Shown: positions 1 to 9,670, counted from the first letter of the stretch. The stretch: 64,000 bases of DNA from Sphingobacterium oryzagri (GCF_028736175.1 NZ_CP117880.1:3720001-3784000); one strand, 5' to 3'. Translations and numbers: made by a program. The notes: generated from the sequence alone by a model not told the origin.

Positions 1-360
1 CAAGACGATGGTACGCTGCTAAAACGCTTACGCGGTATTACTAATAATGTCACGGGCGAAGAATATATTCGGATGATTGCTCTGAGTCGAATCATGTTGC
101 CAAACGTCAAGAATATCCAGGCATCTTGGCTAACTGTAGGTAAACGTACCGCACAGTTATGTCTACATGCGGGCGCTAATGATTTTGGTTCGATCATGAT
201 CGAAGAAAACGTAGTATCGGCAGCAGGTGCACCGCATCGGTTTACCTCTAAATCTATCCAGGACGCGATAATAGAAGCGGGTTTTGTGCCGCAATTGCGT
301 ACCCAGAAATACGATTTCAGAGAACTTCCGCAAATGGAAGAACAGGTTATTAATTATTAA
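1..360 (+). CDS. mqnC: Cyclic dehypoxanthinyl futalosine synthase, 3' end (partial)
   Basis: The frame is open from base 1 to the stop at 358-360, so only the last 119 residues are present. The segment DFGSIMIEENVVSAAGA followed by a HRFT..IQDAIIEAGF block is the C-terminal signature of MqnC/CofH-type radical SAM enzymes; the sister enzyme MqnE is the main alternative. MqnC makes the spiro-cyclised intermediate of the futalosine route to menaquinone. The N-terminal CxxxCxxC iron-sulfur motif lies outside the window. The scpB start follows after 9 nt, suggesting co-transcription. Confidence 0.88.
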   Translation, partial: QDDGTLLKRLRGITNNVTGEEYIRMIALSRIMLPNVKNIQASWLTVGKRTAQLCLHAGANDFGSIMIEENVVSAAGAPHRFTSKSIQDAIIEAGFVPQLRTQKYDFRELPQMEEQVINY

Positions 361-369
361 ACGAAGTAA

Positions 370-930
370 GTGAAAGACATCTTATTAAATATTGAGGCGA
401 TCATTTTTGCATCGGAAGAAGGGATTGGTGCAAACGAGCTCAAACAGGTGCTGCAAGATGCCTTGGCGATTGACGTCAATAAGCAAGAGATCGTAGACCT
501 TGTAGCGAAGATCAAAGTCAAGTACGATAACGAAGATCAGGTTTTCGATTTGCGCGAGATTAACAACCAGTATCTGTTTTTAACAAAAGAACGCTATCAC
601 GAAGCGGTCAATCAGCTACAAGCACACAAAGATCGTAAGAAGCTCAGTCAAGCAGCGCTGGAAACCCTGGCTATTATCGCTTACAGACAACCGATAACCA
701 AACTGGAGGTCGAACAAATTCGGGGTGTAAACTGCGATTATTCTATTCAACGGCTCTTGGAAAAAAAGCTGATCCAAATCGCCGGAAAATCAGAGACGAT
801 CGGGAAACCGTTGCTGTATGCCACCAGCGATCAATTTATGCAGCATTTCGGCATTAATACGGCGAAGGACCTGCCCCAATTGAAAGATATCGTAGCAGAA
901 GAGAATAGTATCGGCGAAATAACGGTTTAA
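370..930 (+). CDS. scpB: Segregation and condensation protein B (ScpB)
   Basis: 186 aa, normal for the family. ScpB dimers bind the ScpA kleisin in the SMC condensin complex that organises and segregates the chromosome. The sequence shows the tandem winged-helix layout, with the conserved stretch LSQAALETLAIIAYRQPITK at about residues 94-113 followed by the IRGVN and IQRLLEKKLI segments. The start is GTG, 9 nt after the mqnC stop, and the first residues (MKDILLNIEAIIFASEE) match typical ScpB N-termini, which supports it. Confidence 0.93.
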   Translation: MKDILLNIEAIIFASEEGIGANELKQVLQDALAIDVNKQEIVDLVAKIKVKYDNEDQVFDLREINNQYLFLTKERYHEAVNQLQAHKDRKKLSQAALETLAIIAYRQPITKLEVEQIRGVNCDYSIQRLLEKKLIQIAGKSETIGKPLLYATSDQFMQHFGINTAKDLPQLKDIVAEENSIGEITV

Positions 931-1061
931 AGACAAGGCATTTCAATTCACTGATTTTCAGTGGTTAAAAAAATAAAAAAAATTTAAAGTTCGCATATTC
1001 TTCTTTATTTTTACGCTTAGTAACGAACAATAGATTGATCATTTTTTTAAACGAAAAGGCT

Positions 1062-1217
1062 ATGATGCAAGTGGCAGAACAAGAAGTTTTAGTTGATGAA
1101 ATCATCAACTTTAACGGTCCAGAGGATGATGCAGATGATGTTTATGATGACGACTTCGAACTAGATGAGATCGATACCATTGGAGATCTTGACGATTTCG
1201 ATGATGACGATTTTTAA
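1062..1217 (+). CDS. Small highly acidic protein, function unknown
   Basis: 51 aa starting at ATG 1062; an in-frame TTG at 1035 is possible but less likely. The C-terminal half is almost entirely Asp/Glu with scattered Tyr, Phe and Ile, and there is no signal peptide or membrane segment. It stands alone between scpB and a strong hairpin terminator, with an A/T-rich stretch upstream that could hold a promoter, so it is probably its own short mRNA. I do not recognise a family. Strong acidity could suit a chaperone-like or nucleic-acid-mimic role, but that is speculation. Confidence 0.6.
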   Translation: MMQVAEQEVLVDEIINFNGPEDDADDVYDDDFELDEIDTIGDLDDFDDDDF

Positions 1218-1264
1218 TCAATCCTACCTATCCCTATTGGATTAAAACATTCAAAAGATTACAA

Positions 1265-1298
1265 AAAAAGGCAGCGTTAATGATAACGCTGCCTTTTT
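1265..1298. terminator. Bidirectional rho-independent terminator
   Basis: GGCAGCGTTA (1270-1279) pairs perfectly with TAACGCTGCC (1284-1293) around a 4-nt loop, with an A-run on one side and a T-run on the other. It can end the small acidic gene on the plus strand and the XRE gene on the minus strand. Confidence 0.9.
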
Positions 1299-1324
1299 AC
1301 ATTTTAGACTCTCCTTCTAGAAGG

Positions 1325-1654
1325 TTACTTTTTGTGCAATTGTTCGTACAAATCAATTACCTTTTTCTGCAACTCAATAACTTCCCCATCTCTGGATTGA
1401 AGTTTTTTGCTTAACTCATTAATTTCATCTTGGATTTGTTTTTCTTCTTCTGAATCAGAAGTTGATAACAGTTGTACCAAAGACAAACTAAAAAGTTTGG
1501 AGATTTGATTTAATCTGGACAGATTAACATCGGTAATACCGGTTTCGATCTTTGAGAACGCGGGAATGGAGATGTCTAAACGTTTCGCAACGTCCTCCTG
1601 GCTCCAGCCCTTCTGATGTCTCAAAAGACGAATTTTCTTTCCTAATGCATTCAT
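1325..1654 (-). CDS. XRE-family helix-turn-helix regulator with coiled-coil tail
   Basis: 109 aa. Residues about 5-62 form a Cro/C1-type HTH (IRLLRHQKGWSQEDVAKRL, then FSKIETG). Residues about 68-108 are charged and heptad-like (EEEKQIQDEINELSKKLQ), a probable dimerising coiled coil. This small HTH plus coiled-coil design is common in Bacteroidota. It sits downstream of mpl on the same strand, 69 nt away, and its targets cannot be told from the sequence. Confidence 0.85.
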   Translation of the reverse strand: MNALGKKIRLLRHQKGWSQEDVAKRLDISIPAFSKIETGITDVNLSRLNQISKLFSLSLVQLLSTSDSEEEKQIQDEINELSKKLQSRDGEVIELQKKVIDLYEQLHKK

Positions 1655-1723
1655 GGGTAAATTGTTTTTCTTATTCCAAAAGTAATAAAAAAAATATTAA
1701 AGAAAAACGTGCAGAAAAAATAA

Positions 1724-3094
1724 TTAATAATTTTTAAAGAGTTTCTCGACCAAGCCCACAACATTGATACTGTTGTGATTTGGAGATATCATAAATAAAA
1801 AGTTGACTTCCAGTGGATTAAACGATTTTAAGTAATTTTCCAAAGAAGGCACATCTGTCAAAAAATTGAAGTTTTTATGATTAAAAACCTGCTTAATTTC
1901 CATTTCCAAATTACTTAATAATATATTTTTCTCTTTAATAGCCTCCCTGTTAACGACAACCGCGGCGTAATCAGATTCGTCCATAGAAGACCTATATTGA
2001 TTGAGAAAATTATTATCTAAAATATCGTAAGGATTTAATTCCAGAATGGTCACCAAGGCCTTTGCAGGAAACTGTTCTTTGACTGCATGAACACTTGTTT
2101 GCAGCTTATAAGCAGAGTAGTTAAAATCCTGGTAAACAACGCATTCATGATGACTCGCAACGAATTCTAAGTAGCGAATGGAGCTCTTAAAATCCTTCAT
2201 CGCGTCGTAAAATTCAGCCCGTTTTACCCCCAACCATTCGCATACGGTATAGGCGCCTGCGATGTTGGAAAGGTTCAATTTTCCGAAGACCTGTAAGGGT
2301 ATACGCTCCTCTCCAAGATGCAAATAAGTAACCCCTTTATTGATGGAATATTCGGGTAAGCGATACCCATGTCGGTTAATTTTGCAATCGGATGTCTCCT
2401 CCACAATCTCGCGCAGGTTTGTATTATCTTTGTTATAAATCAATGTCCCCTTCTTGACGATCGTATCAATAAAGGTTTCAAACTGTTTAAAGTATTCTTC
2501 GCGACTGATATTCGACCGACTTTCATTCCACTCTACCCCGCTGATAAGCGCAATATTGGGATGAAAAAGATGGAACTTCGACTGATGATCAATCGGCGAA
2601 GCATAATACTCATCGCCTTCCAACAAAATAATCTTATTGTGCGCGGTGAGCTTTACCAAAGCATCAAAACCTTCCAACTGTGCACCGACGAGGTAATCAA
2701 AATCTTTGCCCAGCTTACGAAGCACATGCATAATCATGCTCATGATCGTTGTCTTGCCATACGTACCCGCAATAACGACACGCGTTTTGTTTACGCTCTG
2801 CTCGTAGATAAACTCGGGAAACGAGTAAATCTTTATTTTAAGCTCCTGTGCACGTATCAACTCTGGGTTACCGGCTTCCGCATGCATCCCCAGGATAACA
2901 GCGTCGATGTCCTCGGTAATATTCGCAGGAAACCACCCCAACTGCGCAGGCAATAGCTTTGCTTTCTTCAGACGCGACTTCGAAGGCTCTACTATTTGAT
3001 CGTCAGAGCCAGACACTTGATGCCCTTGCTCGGCTAGCGAAATAGCCAAGTTATGCATTACAGCTCCTCCAATGGCAATAAAATGAATGCGCAT
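1724..3094 (-). CDS. mpl: Mur ligase family protein, Mpl-like
   Basis: 456 aa, close to the length of Mpl (UDP-MurNAc:L-Ala-gamma-D-Glu-meso-Dap ligase), which recycles murein tripeptide. The N-terminus MRIHFIAIGGAVMHNLA is the Rossmann-like MurC/Mpl opening, GTYGKTT at about residues 110-116 is the ATP-binding P-loop, and a central-domain LEGDEYYAS segment follows. The C-terminal third is diverged, so substrate specificity is inferred. Its start overlaps the prmA stop by 1 nt, and it ends the GlmU-like/tpiA/prmA/mpl run. Confidence 0.82.
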   Translation of the reverse strand: MRIHFIAIGGAVMHNLAISLAEQGHQVSGSDDQIVEPSKSRLKKAKLLPAQLGWFPANITEDIDAVILGMHAEAGNPELIRAQELKIKIYSFPEFIYEQSVNKTRVVIAGTYGKTTIMSMIMHVLRKLGKDFDYLVGAQLEGFDALVKLTAHNKIILLEGDEYYASPIDHQSKFHLFHPNIALISGVEWNESRSNISREEYFKQFETFIDTIVKKGTLIYNKDNTNLREIVEETSDCKINRHGYRLPEYSINKGVTYLHLGEERIPLQVFGKLNLSNIAGAYTVCEWLGVKRAEFYDAMKDFKSSIRYLEFVASHHECVVYQDFNYSAYKLQTSVHAVKEQFPAKALVTILELNPYDILDNNFLNQYRSSMDESDYAAVVVNREAIKEKNILLSNLEMEIKQVFNHKNFNFLTDVPSLENYLKSFNPLEVNFLFMISPNHNSINVVGLVEKLFKNY

Positions 3095-3936
3095 TAACTG
3101 ACCTTATTAAACTTTGCTGAACACCAATTATCGAGTACCTTCATCGAATCAAAATTAAAACCTACTGCTGTAGCTTTTTCCGTCAATATCGCGAGATCAT
3201 CCCCCGCATAAAAGCCGCTGATGTACAATGTTCCGCCAGCACGCGTGCTCCAGCTATATTGCGCTAACTGATCCAACAGAATATTTCTGTTGATATTCGC
3301 CAAAATAACATCAAACGTAAGTCCTTCAAGGCGTTCTTTCGAACCCAATGCCGACGTTATATTAACAACATCATTAAGCACTTTGTTTTCTTCCACACTT
3401 GCTACGCAAATTTCATCGTAATCTACCGCCAGTACGTCTTTTGCGCCGCGCTTTACAGCGAGGATCGCTAAAATCCCTGTTCCACAACCCATATCCAACA
3501 CCGATTTCCCTTCCAAATCAGATTCCAAAATGTATGATAGCATCATGGATGTCGTTTGATGGTGCCCCGTTCCAAAAGACATTTTCGGATCGATTATGAT
3601 CTCGTAAGGCATATCGGGACGCGGTTCGTGAAATGTGGCACGCACATAACACTGGTTGTCTACCGTTATCGGGTTGAAATTGCTTTCCCAGAGTTTGTTC
3701 CAATTTTGATCCTCCAGATCCTGCACCGTGTATTGTAAGTCAAAACCTTCGGCATCGTGCAAAAGAACAGTCTCAAGCGCTTGCAGATCAAGGTTTGCAG
3801 CCGGGATATAGGCCGCAAAACCTTGGTCATTATCTTCAAACGTATCAAAACCAATTTCTCCCAACGCGTCAATTAGCAAATCTTTTTGCCAATCTTCGAT
3901 GGAAGAAGATGTAAAAATGACAGATGAATACTTCAT
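3094..3936 (-). CDS. prmA: Ribosomal protein L11 methyltransferase
   Basis: 280 aa. PrmA trimethylates ribosomal protein L11. SAM-binding motif I is VLDMGCGTGILAIL (about residues 147-160), with the acidic motif II ALAVDYDE-type segment after it (LAVDYDE). The catalytic loop position reads ILANINRNILLD, and MSFGTGHHQTT upstream is the typical PrmA substrate/SAM loop. It lies 2 nt after tpiA and overlaps mpl by 1 nt, so it is translated from the same mRNA. Confidence 0.93.
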   Translation of the reverse strand: MKYSSVIFTSSSIEDWQKDLLIDALGEIGFDTFEDNDQGFAAYIPAANLDLQALETVLLHDAEGFDLQYTVQDLEDQNWNKLWESNFNPITVDNQCYVRATFHEPRPDMPYEIIIDPKMSFGTGHHQTTSMMLSYILESDLEGKSVLDMGCGTGILAILAVKRGAKDVLAVDYDEICVASVEENKVLNDVVNITSALGSKERLEGLTFDVILANINRNILLDQLAQYSWSTRAGGTLYISGFYAGDDLAILTEKATAVGFNFDSMKVLDNWCSAKFNKVS

Positions 3937-3938
3937 TC

Positions 3939-4706
3939 TTAAGCGTTAAACACCTTTACGATATCCAGGAAATCACGTGATTTCAAGGAAGCTCCACCGA
4001 TCAACCCACCATCAATATCTGTTTGTGAGAAAAGGTCTTTTGCATTACCCGGGTTACAGCTACCGCCATATAAAATGGTTGTGTCATCGGCCAATTCCTG
4101 ACCGTATTTTGCAGCCACCGTTTCGCGGATAAACGCATGCACCTCTTGCGCTTGCTCTGGCGATGCTGTTAAACCTGTACCGATTGCCCATACCGGTTCG
4201 TACGCCAATACCACCTTCGCAAATTCTTCGGCTGACAAATGAAACACGCCAGCTTCTAATTGTGTTTTGATCACATTGAAAAATTCGCCGCTTTCGCGCT
4301 CTTCTTTCGTTTCGCCAACACAAAAAATAGGTGCAAGATCGTGTGCCAATGCTGCATTTACTTTTTCCGAAAGCAAAGCATCTGTTTCGCCGAAATAAGC
4401 GCGACGCTCCGAGTGACCAAGAATAACATATGTTGCTCCGGTTGATTTTACCTGCGTTGCCGAGATTTCGCCTGTATACGCTCCCGATGCTGCCTGATGA
4501 ATATTTTGCGCGCCTACAGCCACATTGCTAACAGGCGAAGCTAATTTACCAATACTATAAAGATGGATGGCAGGACTACAAACGATCACTTCCTGGTTAC
4601 CAACGACCTCGTCTTTTACCATGTTAACAATTTCAGAGAATAGGCTTAGACCTTTCTCGTAGTCTAGATTCATTTTCCAGTTTCCTGCTACAATGTTTTT
4701 ACGCAT
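3939..4706 (-). CDS. tpiA: Triosephosphate isomerase
   Basis: 255 aa TIM barrel interconverting dihydroxyacetone phosphate and glyceraldehyde 3-phosphate. The active site is complete: Lys in GNWKMN near the N-terminus, His in LGHSERR, and the catalytic Glu in [13 protein letters not shown], followed by the GGS and GGLIGGASL phosphate-binding loops. It sits between the GlmU-like gene (21 nt) and prmA (2 nt). Confidence 0.97.
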   Translation of the reverse strand: MRKNIVAGNWKMNLDYEKGLSLFSEIVNMVKDEVVGNQEVIVCSPAIHLYSIGKLASPVSNVAVGAQNIHQAASGAYTGEISATQVKSTGATYVILGHSERRAYFGETDALLSEKVNAALAHDLAPIFCVGETKEERESGEFFNVIKTQLEAGVFHLSAEEFAKVVLAYEPVWAIGTGLTASPEQAQEVHAFIRETVAAKYGQELADDTTILYGGSCNPGNAKDLFSQTDIDGGLIGGASLKSRDFLDIVKVFNA

Positions 4707-4727
4707 AATACTTATTAATTTGTTTAT

Positions 4728-5918
4728 TTAATATTCTTCTCGCTCTACCGTTGAGGTATTGAAGACGGTCTTCAATATCTCCAGATCAAGCGAAGATAGC
4801 TGTTCGTTCTTTATTGCTGCACGTGCATGCAACATCGCTTCAAATTTTTGCCAACGGTAGATCGCTGTTTTCTTGTCCGTAAGCCAGCAAAAATCAGCCA
4901 CAAATTTGGGAATAATATTTGACATTGCAATCTGTGCTCCCACACCGATGATATTGCCCGTGGTAATCGTCGAATTGACGCCGCACATGGCGTAGTCGCC
5001 CATGAACGTGCCGACTTTCTGCACGCCTGTATCACGCAAACCCGCAACGTGGTAATCGTGTAGCTTAACTGTTGACCAATTATTCTGCAAATTCGAATTG
5101 CTCGTACCAGCACCCAGATTACAACCTTCGCCTATAACGGCACAACCTAGGTAACCTTCGTGTCCTTTTGCACAATTTCCCCACAATACGGCATTGTTTA
5201 CTTCTCCTGCGATCGTAGCAGCCGGACCGATCGTTACGTTTGGATACAACCGACTGCCTGTCTTGACGCGCGCAGAGGCGCAGATCGCTAATGGACCTTT
5301 TAAATATGCTCCTTCCTCAATCACGGCACCGGCTCCCAGATATATTGGTCCATCTACCGTGTTAAATGTGCTTCCGAAAGCAGTAACACCAGCGCATACA
5401 AAAAGCTGTTGGCCAAAGACCTGATTGGAATCATGCAATAAAGCTGATGTCTGCTGCTGCGTGAGCAAGGCATAATCGTGCAATAGCTGATCGCGGTTGA
5501 GGCGATAAATATCTTCCAAAAAATGTATAGAAACAGCTTCTTCGGAAAACAAAACCTGCTGCAAGTCTGCCAGCACAGGCTCTTCTTCCCAACGATTGAT
5601 GTGATAAGCCAGCCAATCGCCGTCCGAACCGTAAAGCACGCTTTGCGTTGGAAGAGCTATAAGCGCATTCACCAACCCTGTTGTGGGCAATATATTTGCT
5701 CGAATTACTAAATAAGAGGCAGCAGCGGAAGAAGGCAGGGGAAATTTTTGCTGGAGGTAAGGTGCAGTATAAAACGAAACCTTGGTCGAAAAAAGATGTT
5801 GCCACTTTTCATGCAAGGTAAGAATGCCCAAACGAAGGTCGCCCACCGGCCTCGTGTATACTAATGGCAATAGATGTTCTCGCCAACGGGCGCGATCATG
5901 TAAAACGACTTCCAACAT
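4728..5918 (-). CDS. GlmU-like sugar-phosphate nucleotidyltransferase family protein
   Basis: 396 aa. The N-terminal part resembles a diverged nucleotidyltransferase (RPVGDLRLGILTLHEKW). The C-terminal half is a left-handed beta-helix of hexapeptide repeats (for example GAGAVIEEGAYLKG, GNIIGVGAQIAMSN). This architecture is the Bacteroidota family annotated as putative sugar nucleotidyltransferase. The canonical GlmU pyrophosphorylase loop LAAGxGTRM is missing at the N-terminus, so it is not an ordinary GlmU and its substrate is unknown. It heads the run with tpiA, prmA and mpl. Confidence 0.75.
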   Translation of the reverse strand: MLEVVLHDRARWREHLLPLVYTRPVGDLRLGILTLHEKWQHLFSTKVSFYTAPYLQQKFPLPSSAAASYLVIRANILPTTGLVNALIALPTQSVLYGSDGDWLAYHINRWEEEPVLADLQQVLFSEEAVSIHFLEDIYRLNRDQLLHDYALLTQQQTSALLHDSNQVFGQQLFVCAGVTAFGSTFNTVDGPIYLGAGAVIEEGAYLKGPLAICASARVKTGSRLYPNVTIGPAATIAGEVNNAVLWGNCAKGHEGYLGCAVIGEGCNLGAGTSNSNLQNNWSTVKLHDYHVAGLRDTGVQKVGTFMGDYAMCGVNSTITTGNIIGVGAQIAMSNIIPKFVADFCWLTDKKTAIYRWQKFEAMLHARAAIKNEQLSSLDLEILKTVFNTSTVEREEY

Positions 5919-5937
5919 AGTTGACGCTAAAATTACA

Positions 5938-5969
5938 CAAAAAAATCCCGATAAGAGAACTTACCGGGA
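5938..5969 (-). terminator. Terminator after rpmE2
   Basis: On the minus strand TCCCGGTAAG and CTTATCGGGA form a 10-bp stem (one G-U pair) with a 4-nt loop and a run of seven or more T. It separates rpmE2 from the GlmU-like gene. Confidence 0.85.
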
Positions 5970-5998
5970 CAAAGTTGTTGATCGCCGAAGCTGGAAAA

Positions 5999-6247
5999 TT
6001 ACTTCTTGTTGTAACGGCTACGGAACTTGTCAATACGGCCTGCTGTATCAACCAATTTCATTTTACCGGTGTAAAAAGGGTGCGAAGTGTGCGAAATCTC
6101 CAATTTCACCAATGGATATTCATTACCATCTTCCCAAGTAATTGACTCTTTAGTATCTACACATGATTTAGTTACGAAAGCATAGTCATTAGACATATCT
6201 TTGAAAACCACTAATCTGTAGTTTGATGGATGCAAATCTTTTTTCAT
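5999..6247 (-). CDS. rpmE2: 50S ribosomal protein L31 type B
   Basis: 82 aa, starting [20 protein letters not shown], the conserved L31B opening. The C-terminal block [20 protein letters not shown] is diagnostic. It lacks the CxxC zinc site of type A L31, so it is the zinc-independent form. It is monocistronic: a terminator follows and a divergent lysS promoter region precedes. Confidence 0.96.
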   Translation of the reverse strand: MKKDLHPSNYRLVVFKDMSNDYAFVTKSCVDTKESITWEDGNEYPLVKLEISHTSHPFYTGKMKLVDTAGRIDKFRSRYNKK

Positions 6248-6465
6248 TTTATCTTATGATTACGTATATTCAACAATCGAGGTGCAAAGATAATTTATAT
6301 TTTCAGAAAAAACAAAATAATAATTATCCACAACAGCATTTTTATGCACATTAGGTTATACTGTTTTGACAAAGATACGATTTTGTAGAGATTGCCCGCA
6401 AAACAAACGACGCTAATGTTTACGATTTTTTAGCCATATAGCCAACATAATTTGTCTTTTTTTCC

Positions 6466-6473
6466 TACTTTTG
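6466..6473 (+). promoter_or_regulatory. -7 promoter element of lysS
   Basis: TACTTTTG is a perfect match to the Bacteroidota -7 consensus TAnnTTTG, 31 nt before the lysS start codon. I see no equally clear -33 TTTG at the usual distance. Confidence 0.6.
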
Positions 6474-6504
6474 CGTTCTTATTTAGCACTTTAACCATTC
6501 ATGC

Positions 6505-8223
6505 ATGAGTACTGTATTATCTGAACAGGAACAACAACGCAGATTAAATCTTCAGGCGATTATCGATCTGGGTATCAACCCTTACCCGGCCGATGAGTTT
6601 GAAGTGAATGTAACTGCCGCAGACATTTTAGCAAACTACGAACGCGATAAATTAAACTATAAGAGCATCCGCATAGCCGGCCGTATCATGAGCCGCCGTG
6701 TGATGGGTAGCGCCTCTTTTATGGAGCTGCAAGATGCCACGGGCCGTGTGCAGGCATACGTTAAGCGTGACGACATCTGTACCGGTGAAGACAAGACCTT
6801 ATATAATACGGTATTTAAAAAACTGTTAGACATTGGTGATATTGTAGGAATCGAAGGATACGTTTTTACCACGCAAACGGGTGAAATTTCGATCCACGTG
6901 GAGACTTTGCGTATTTTAACAAAATCATTACGCCCTTTGCCTATTGTGAAGGAAGCAGAAGGAAAAACATATGACGCATTCACCGATCCGGAGCAACGTT
7001 ACCGTATGCGCTATGTAGATTTAATCGTTAATCCGCAAAACCGTGACATCTTTATAAAACGTACCCGATTGTTTAACGCTATGCGTGAGTTTTTTAACAG
7101 CGCAGGGTATATGGAGGTAGAAACGCCTGTTTTACAATCGATCCCCGGAGGTGCTGCAGCGCGACCTTTTATCACGCATCACAATGCGCTGGACATTCCC
7201 TTGTACTTGCGCATCGCCAACGAACTTTATTTAAAGCGTTTGATCGTCGGTGGTTTTGAAGGCGTATACGAATTCTCGAAAAACTTTCGTAACGAGGGTA
7301 TGGACAGAACACACAATCCGGAGTTTACCGCCATGGAAATTTATGTAGCCTACAAAGACTACAACTGGATGATGAATTTCACCGAACGCTTGTTAGAGCA
7401 TTGTGCCCTTGCCGTAAACGGCACGACGAAAGCTACGTTTGGCGAGCATGCTATCGACTTTAAAGCGCCTTACAAACGTATTACCATGGCACAGTCGATC
7501 TTAGAATTTACGGGTTTTGACATTACTGGAAAAACGGAGGAACAAATTCGTGAGGCTGCAAAAGGTATGGGTATTGCTGTAAACGACACCATGGGTAAAG
7601 GCAAACTGATTGACGAGATCTTCGGCGAGAAATGCGAAGGAAACTATATTCAGCCAACGTTCATTACCGACTACCCGATCGAGATGTCGCCGTTAACAAA
7701 AAAACACCGCGACAATCCGGAACTGACCGAGCGCTTTGAACTGATGGTTTGTGGTAAGGAAATAGCCAACGCATATTCGGAGCTAAACGACCCTATCGAT
7801 CAACGCGAACGTTTTGAAGATCAACTCCAACTTTCCGAAAAAGGCGACGATGAGGCCATGTTTATTGACCAAGACTTCTTACGCGCACTGGAATATGGTA
7901 TGCCGCCTACCTCAGGCTTAGGTATCGGGATGGACCGGTTGATTATGTTCTTAACGAACAACGCATCCATCCAAGAGGTATTGTTCTTCCCGCAAATGCG
8001 CCCGGAAAAAGTTGCTAAAGTTGCTTCGGTTGATGATTATGTTGCTGAAGGTATTTCTGCTGAGTGGGTTCCTGTATTGCAAAAAATGGGGTTTACAACG
8101 ATCGAAGCCTTAAAAGAAGCTAACCCAAACAAAGTATTTAACGACTTGGGTGGTATGCGTAAAAAAATGAAGCTGGATATTGCCATGCCGACCAAAGACG
8201 AGGTTACCAACTGGTTTAATTAA
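6505..8223 (+). CDS. lysS: Lysyl-tRNA synthetase, class II
   Basis: 572 aa. Class II motifs are clear: motif 1 region FFNSAGYMEVETPVLQSIPG, motif 2 KNFRNEGMDRTHNPEFT, and motif 3 GLGIGMDRLIMFLTN. An OB-fold anticodon domain occupies about residues 55-150. About 65 residues follow motif 3 beyond the usual LysRS end (from VDDYVAEGI to the end), a helical extension commonly seen in Bacteroidota LysRS. The gene has its own -7 element and terminator. Confidence 0.97.
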   Translation: MSTVLSEQEQQRRLNLQAIIDLGINPYPADEFEVNVTAADILANYERDKLNYKSIRIAGRIMSRRVMGSASFMELQDATGRVQAYVKRDDICTGEDKTLYNTVFKKLLDIGDIVGIEGYVFTTQTGEISIHVETLRILTKSLRPLPIVKEAEGKTYDAFTDPEQRYRMRYVDLIVNPQNRDIFIKRTRLFNAMREFFNSAGYMEVETPVLQSIPGGAAARPFITHHNALDIPLYLRIANELYLKRLIVGGFEGVYEFSKNFRNEGMDRTHNPEFTAMEIYVAYKDYNWMMNFTERLLEHCALAVNGTTKATFGEHAIDFKAPYKRITMAQSILEFTGFDITGKTEEQIREAAKGMGIAVNDTMGKGKLIDEIFGEKCEGNYIQPTFITDYPIEMSPLTKKHRDNPELTERFELMVCGKEIANAYSELNDPIDQRERFEDQLQLSEKGDDEAMFIDQDFLRALEYGMPPTSGLGIGMDRLIMFLTNNASIQEVLFFPQMRPEKVAKVASVDDYVAEGISAEWVPVLQKMGFTTIEALKEANPNKVFNDLGGMRKKMKLDIAMPTKDEVTNWFN

Positions 8224-8247
8224 GCACCTATTTAAAACAAACATAGC

Positions 8248-8279
8248 AAAAGCGGTCAAACGAAAGTCTGATCGCTTTT
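8248..8279 (+). terminator. Terminator after lysS
   Basis: AAAAGCGGTCA pairs with TGATCGCTTTT (one G-U pair) around a 10-nt loop, 25 nt after the lysS stop. The flanking A and T runs allow it to work on both strands. Confidence 0.8.
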
Positions 8280-8388
8280 CTTATGTATGTGATCTCTGCA
8301 TTACCGCACTGGAACCAGAGCAAACGAATCTTACAGAGAGAATGAATAATCCGAAGAATAAAAAAGCCTGGCTAATTCGTTTACAGTC

Positions 8389-9528
8389 TTACGCCAATGC
8401 CGCTTTCAGATCGTCTATCAGGTCTTCAACATCTTCAATACCGACAGAGAGACGTAGCAAATTATCCACTACTCCAACTTTCTCGCGCGTTTCCTTAGGA
8501 ATAGAGCCATGCGTCATACTAGCCGGATGATTAATCAGCGACTCAACACCCCCCAATGATTCGGCAAGCGTAAACACCTTAAAACGCGAAGCAATACGGA
8601 AGGTTTCTTGCAGATCAGCGTCTTTAAGAACGATCGAAATCATGCCACCAAAGTCGCGCATTTGTTTCTTCGCCAGCTCATGCCCCGGATGATCGCTAAA
8701 GCCTGGCCAATAAATCGTTTCCACTTTTGGGTGATCTTTTAAAAATGCAGCTATTAGGCGCGCATTTTCACAATGTGCCTTCATGCGAACATGCAATGTT
8801 TTTAATCCACGTAGCGCTAGAAAAGCATCTTGCGGTCCTGGCGTACCACCTACGGCATTGTAGTAAAACCACAGCTTTTTGTACAAAGACTCATCGTTTA
8901 AAACCAAAGCCCCCATTACGACGTCGGAGTGCCCATTTAAGTATTTCGTGGCCGAATGCATCACGATATCGGCCCCTAAATCGAGTGGATTTTGCAAATA
9001 GGGTGAAGCAAAAGTATTGTCCACGACATACAAAATAGCATGCGCTTTCGCGATGTTTCCAATAGCCGATATATCGGCCAATTTCAAAGTGGGGTTGGTA
9101 GGCGTTTCTACCCAGATCAATTTTGTTTGTTTTGTAACAGCTTTTTCTACTTCCTTTGGATCAGATGTATTGACAAAAACAAATTTGATTCCATATTGTG
9201 CGTAGACTTTCGTAAAAATCCGGTAAGAACCGCCGTAAAGATCGTCTCCGGTGATAACCTCATCACCTGGACTTAATAATCGAAGAACGGTATCAGTTGC
9301 AGCCATACCGCTGGCAAAAGCCAGTCCAAACCGGCCATTTTCCAATGCTGCTAAACAATCTTCCAATGCTTTTCTGGTTGGGTTAGTACCACGAGAATAC
9401 TCATAACCCTTATGCTCGCCAGGTGAAGCCTGTTGATAGGTTGACGTTTGATATATGGGTGTCATGACCGCTCCCGTAGTAGGATCGGCCTCTTGTCCTG
9501 CATGTATTGCTTTTGTTGCAAATTTCAT
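8389..9528 (-). CDS. metB: Cystathionine gamma-synthase / gamma-lyase family enzyme
   Basis: 379 aa Cys/Met-metabolism PLP enzyme. The PLP lysine is in HSATKYLNGHSDV, with the conserved GMAATDTVLRLL and YEYSRGTNPTR segments. The family covers cystathionine gamma-synthase, cystathionine lyases and O-acetylhomoserine sulfhydrylases, and sequence alone does not separate synthase from gamma-lyase here. It is a single gene. The intergenic stretch upstream of its start holds simple repeats. Confidence 0.85.
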   Translation of the reverse strand: MKFATKAIHAGQEADPTTGAVMTPIYQTSTYQQASPGEHKGYEYSRGTNPTRKALEDCLAALENGRFGLAFASGMAATDTVLRLLSPGDEVITGDDLYGGSYRIFTKVYAQYGIKFVFVNTSDPKEVEKAVTKQTKLIWVETPTNPTLKLADISAIGNIAKAHAILYVVDNTFASPYLQNPLDLGADIVMHSATKYLNGHSDVVMGALVLNDESLYKKLWFYYNAVGGTPGPQDAFLALRGLKTLHVRMKAHCENARLIAAFLKDHPKVETIYWPGFSDHPGHELAKKQMRDFGGMISIVLKDADLQETFRIASRFKVFTLAESLGGVESLINHPASMTHGSIPKETREKVGVVDNLLRLSVGIEDVEDLIDDLKAALA

Positions 9529-9531
9529 TTT

Positions 9532-9643
9532 ACAATTTAAAAATTAAAAAGTAAAAATTAAAAAGTAAAAATGAATGTACAGCGTACTCGATGAAAAATT
9601 TAAAAGTAAAAATTTAAAAGTAAAAATGAATGTATAGCGTACC
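9532..9643. repeat. A-rich imperfect direct repeats
   Basis: Two copies of an A-rich block each end in AAAAATGAATGTA(C/T)AGCGTAC, first at about 9568-9587 and again at about 9624-9642, both preceded by AAAAGT/AAATTT units. The block lies just upstream of metB. No ORF or promoter is convincing within it. Confidence 0.7.
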
Positions 9644-9670
9644 AGTCATTCCTCCTCAACCGAAACACGA

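Noticed and set aside
2369..2956. 195-codon plus-strand frame opposite mpl
   Set aside because: Antisense shadow of a well-supported Mur ligase gene.
8180..8530. 116-codon plus-strand frame after lysS
   Set aside because: It overlaps the lysS end, crosses its terminator and runs antisense into metB.
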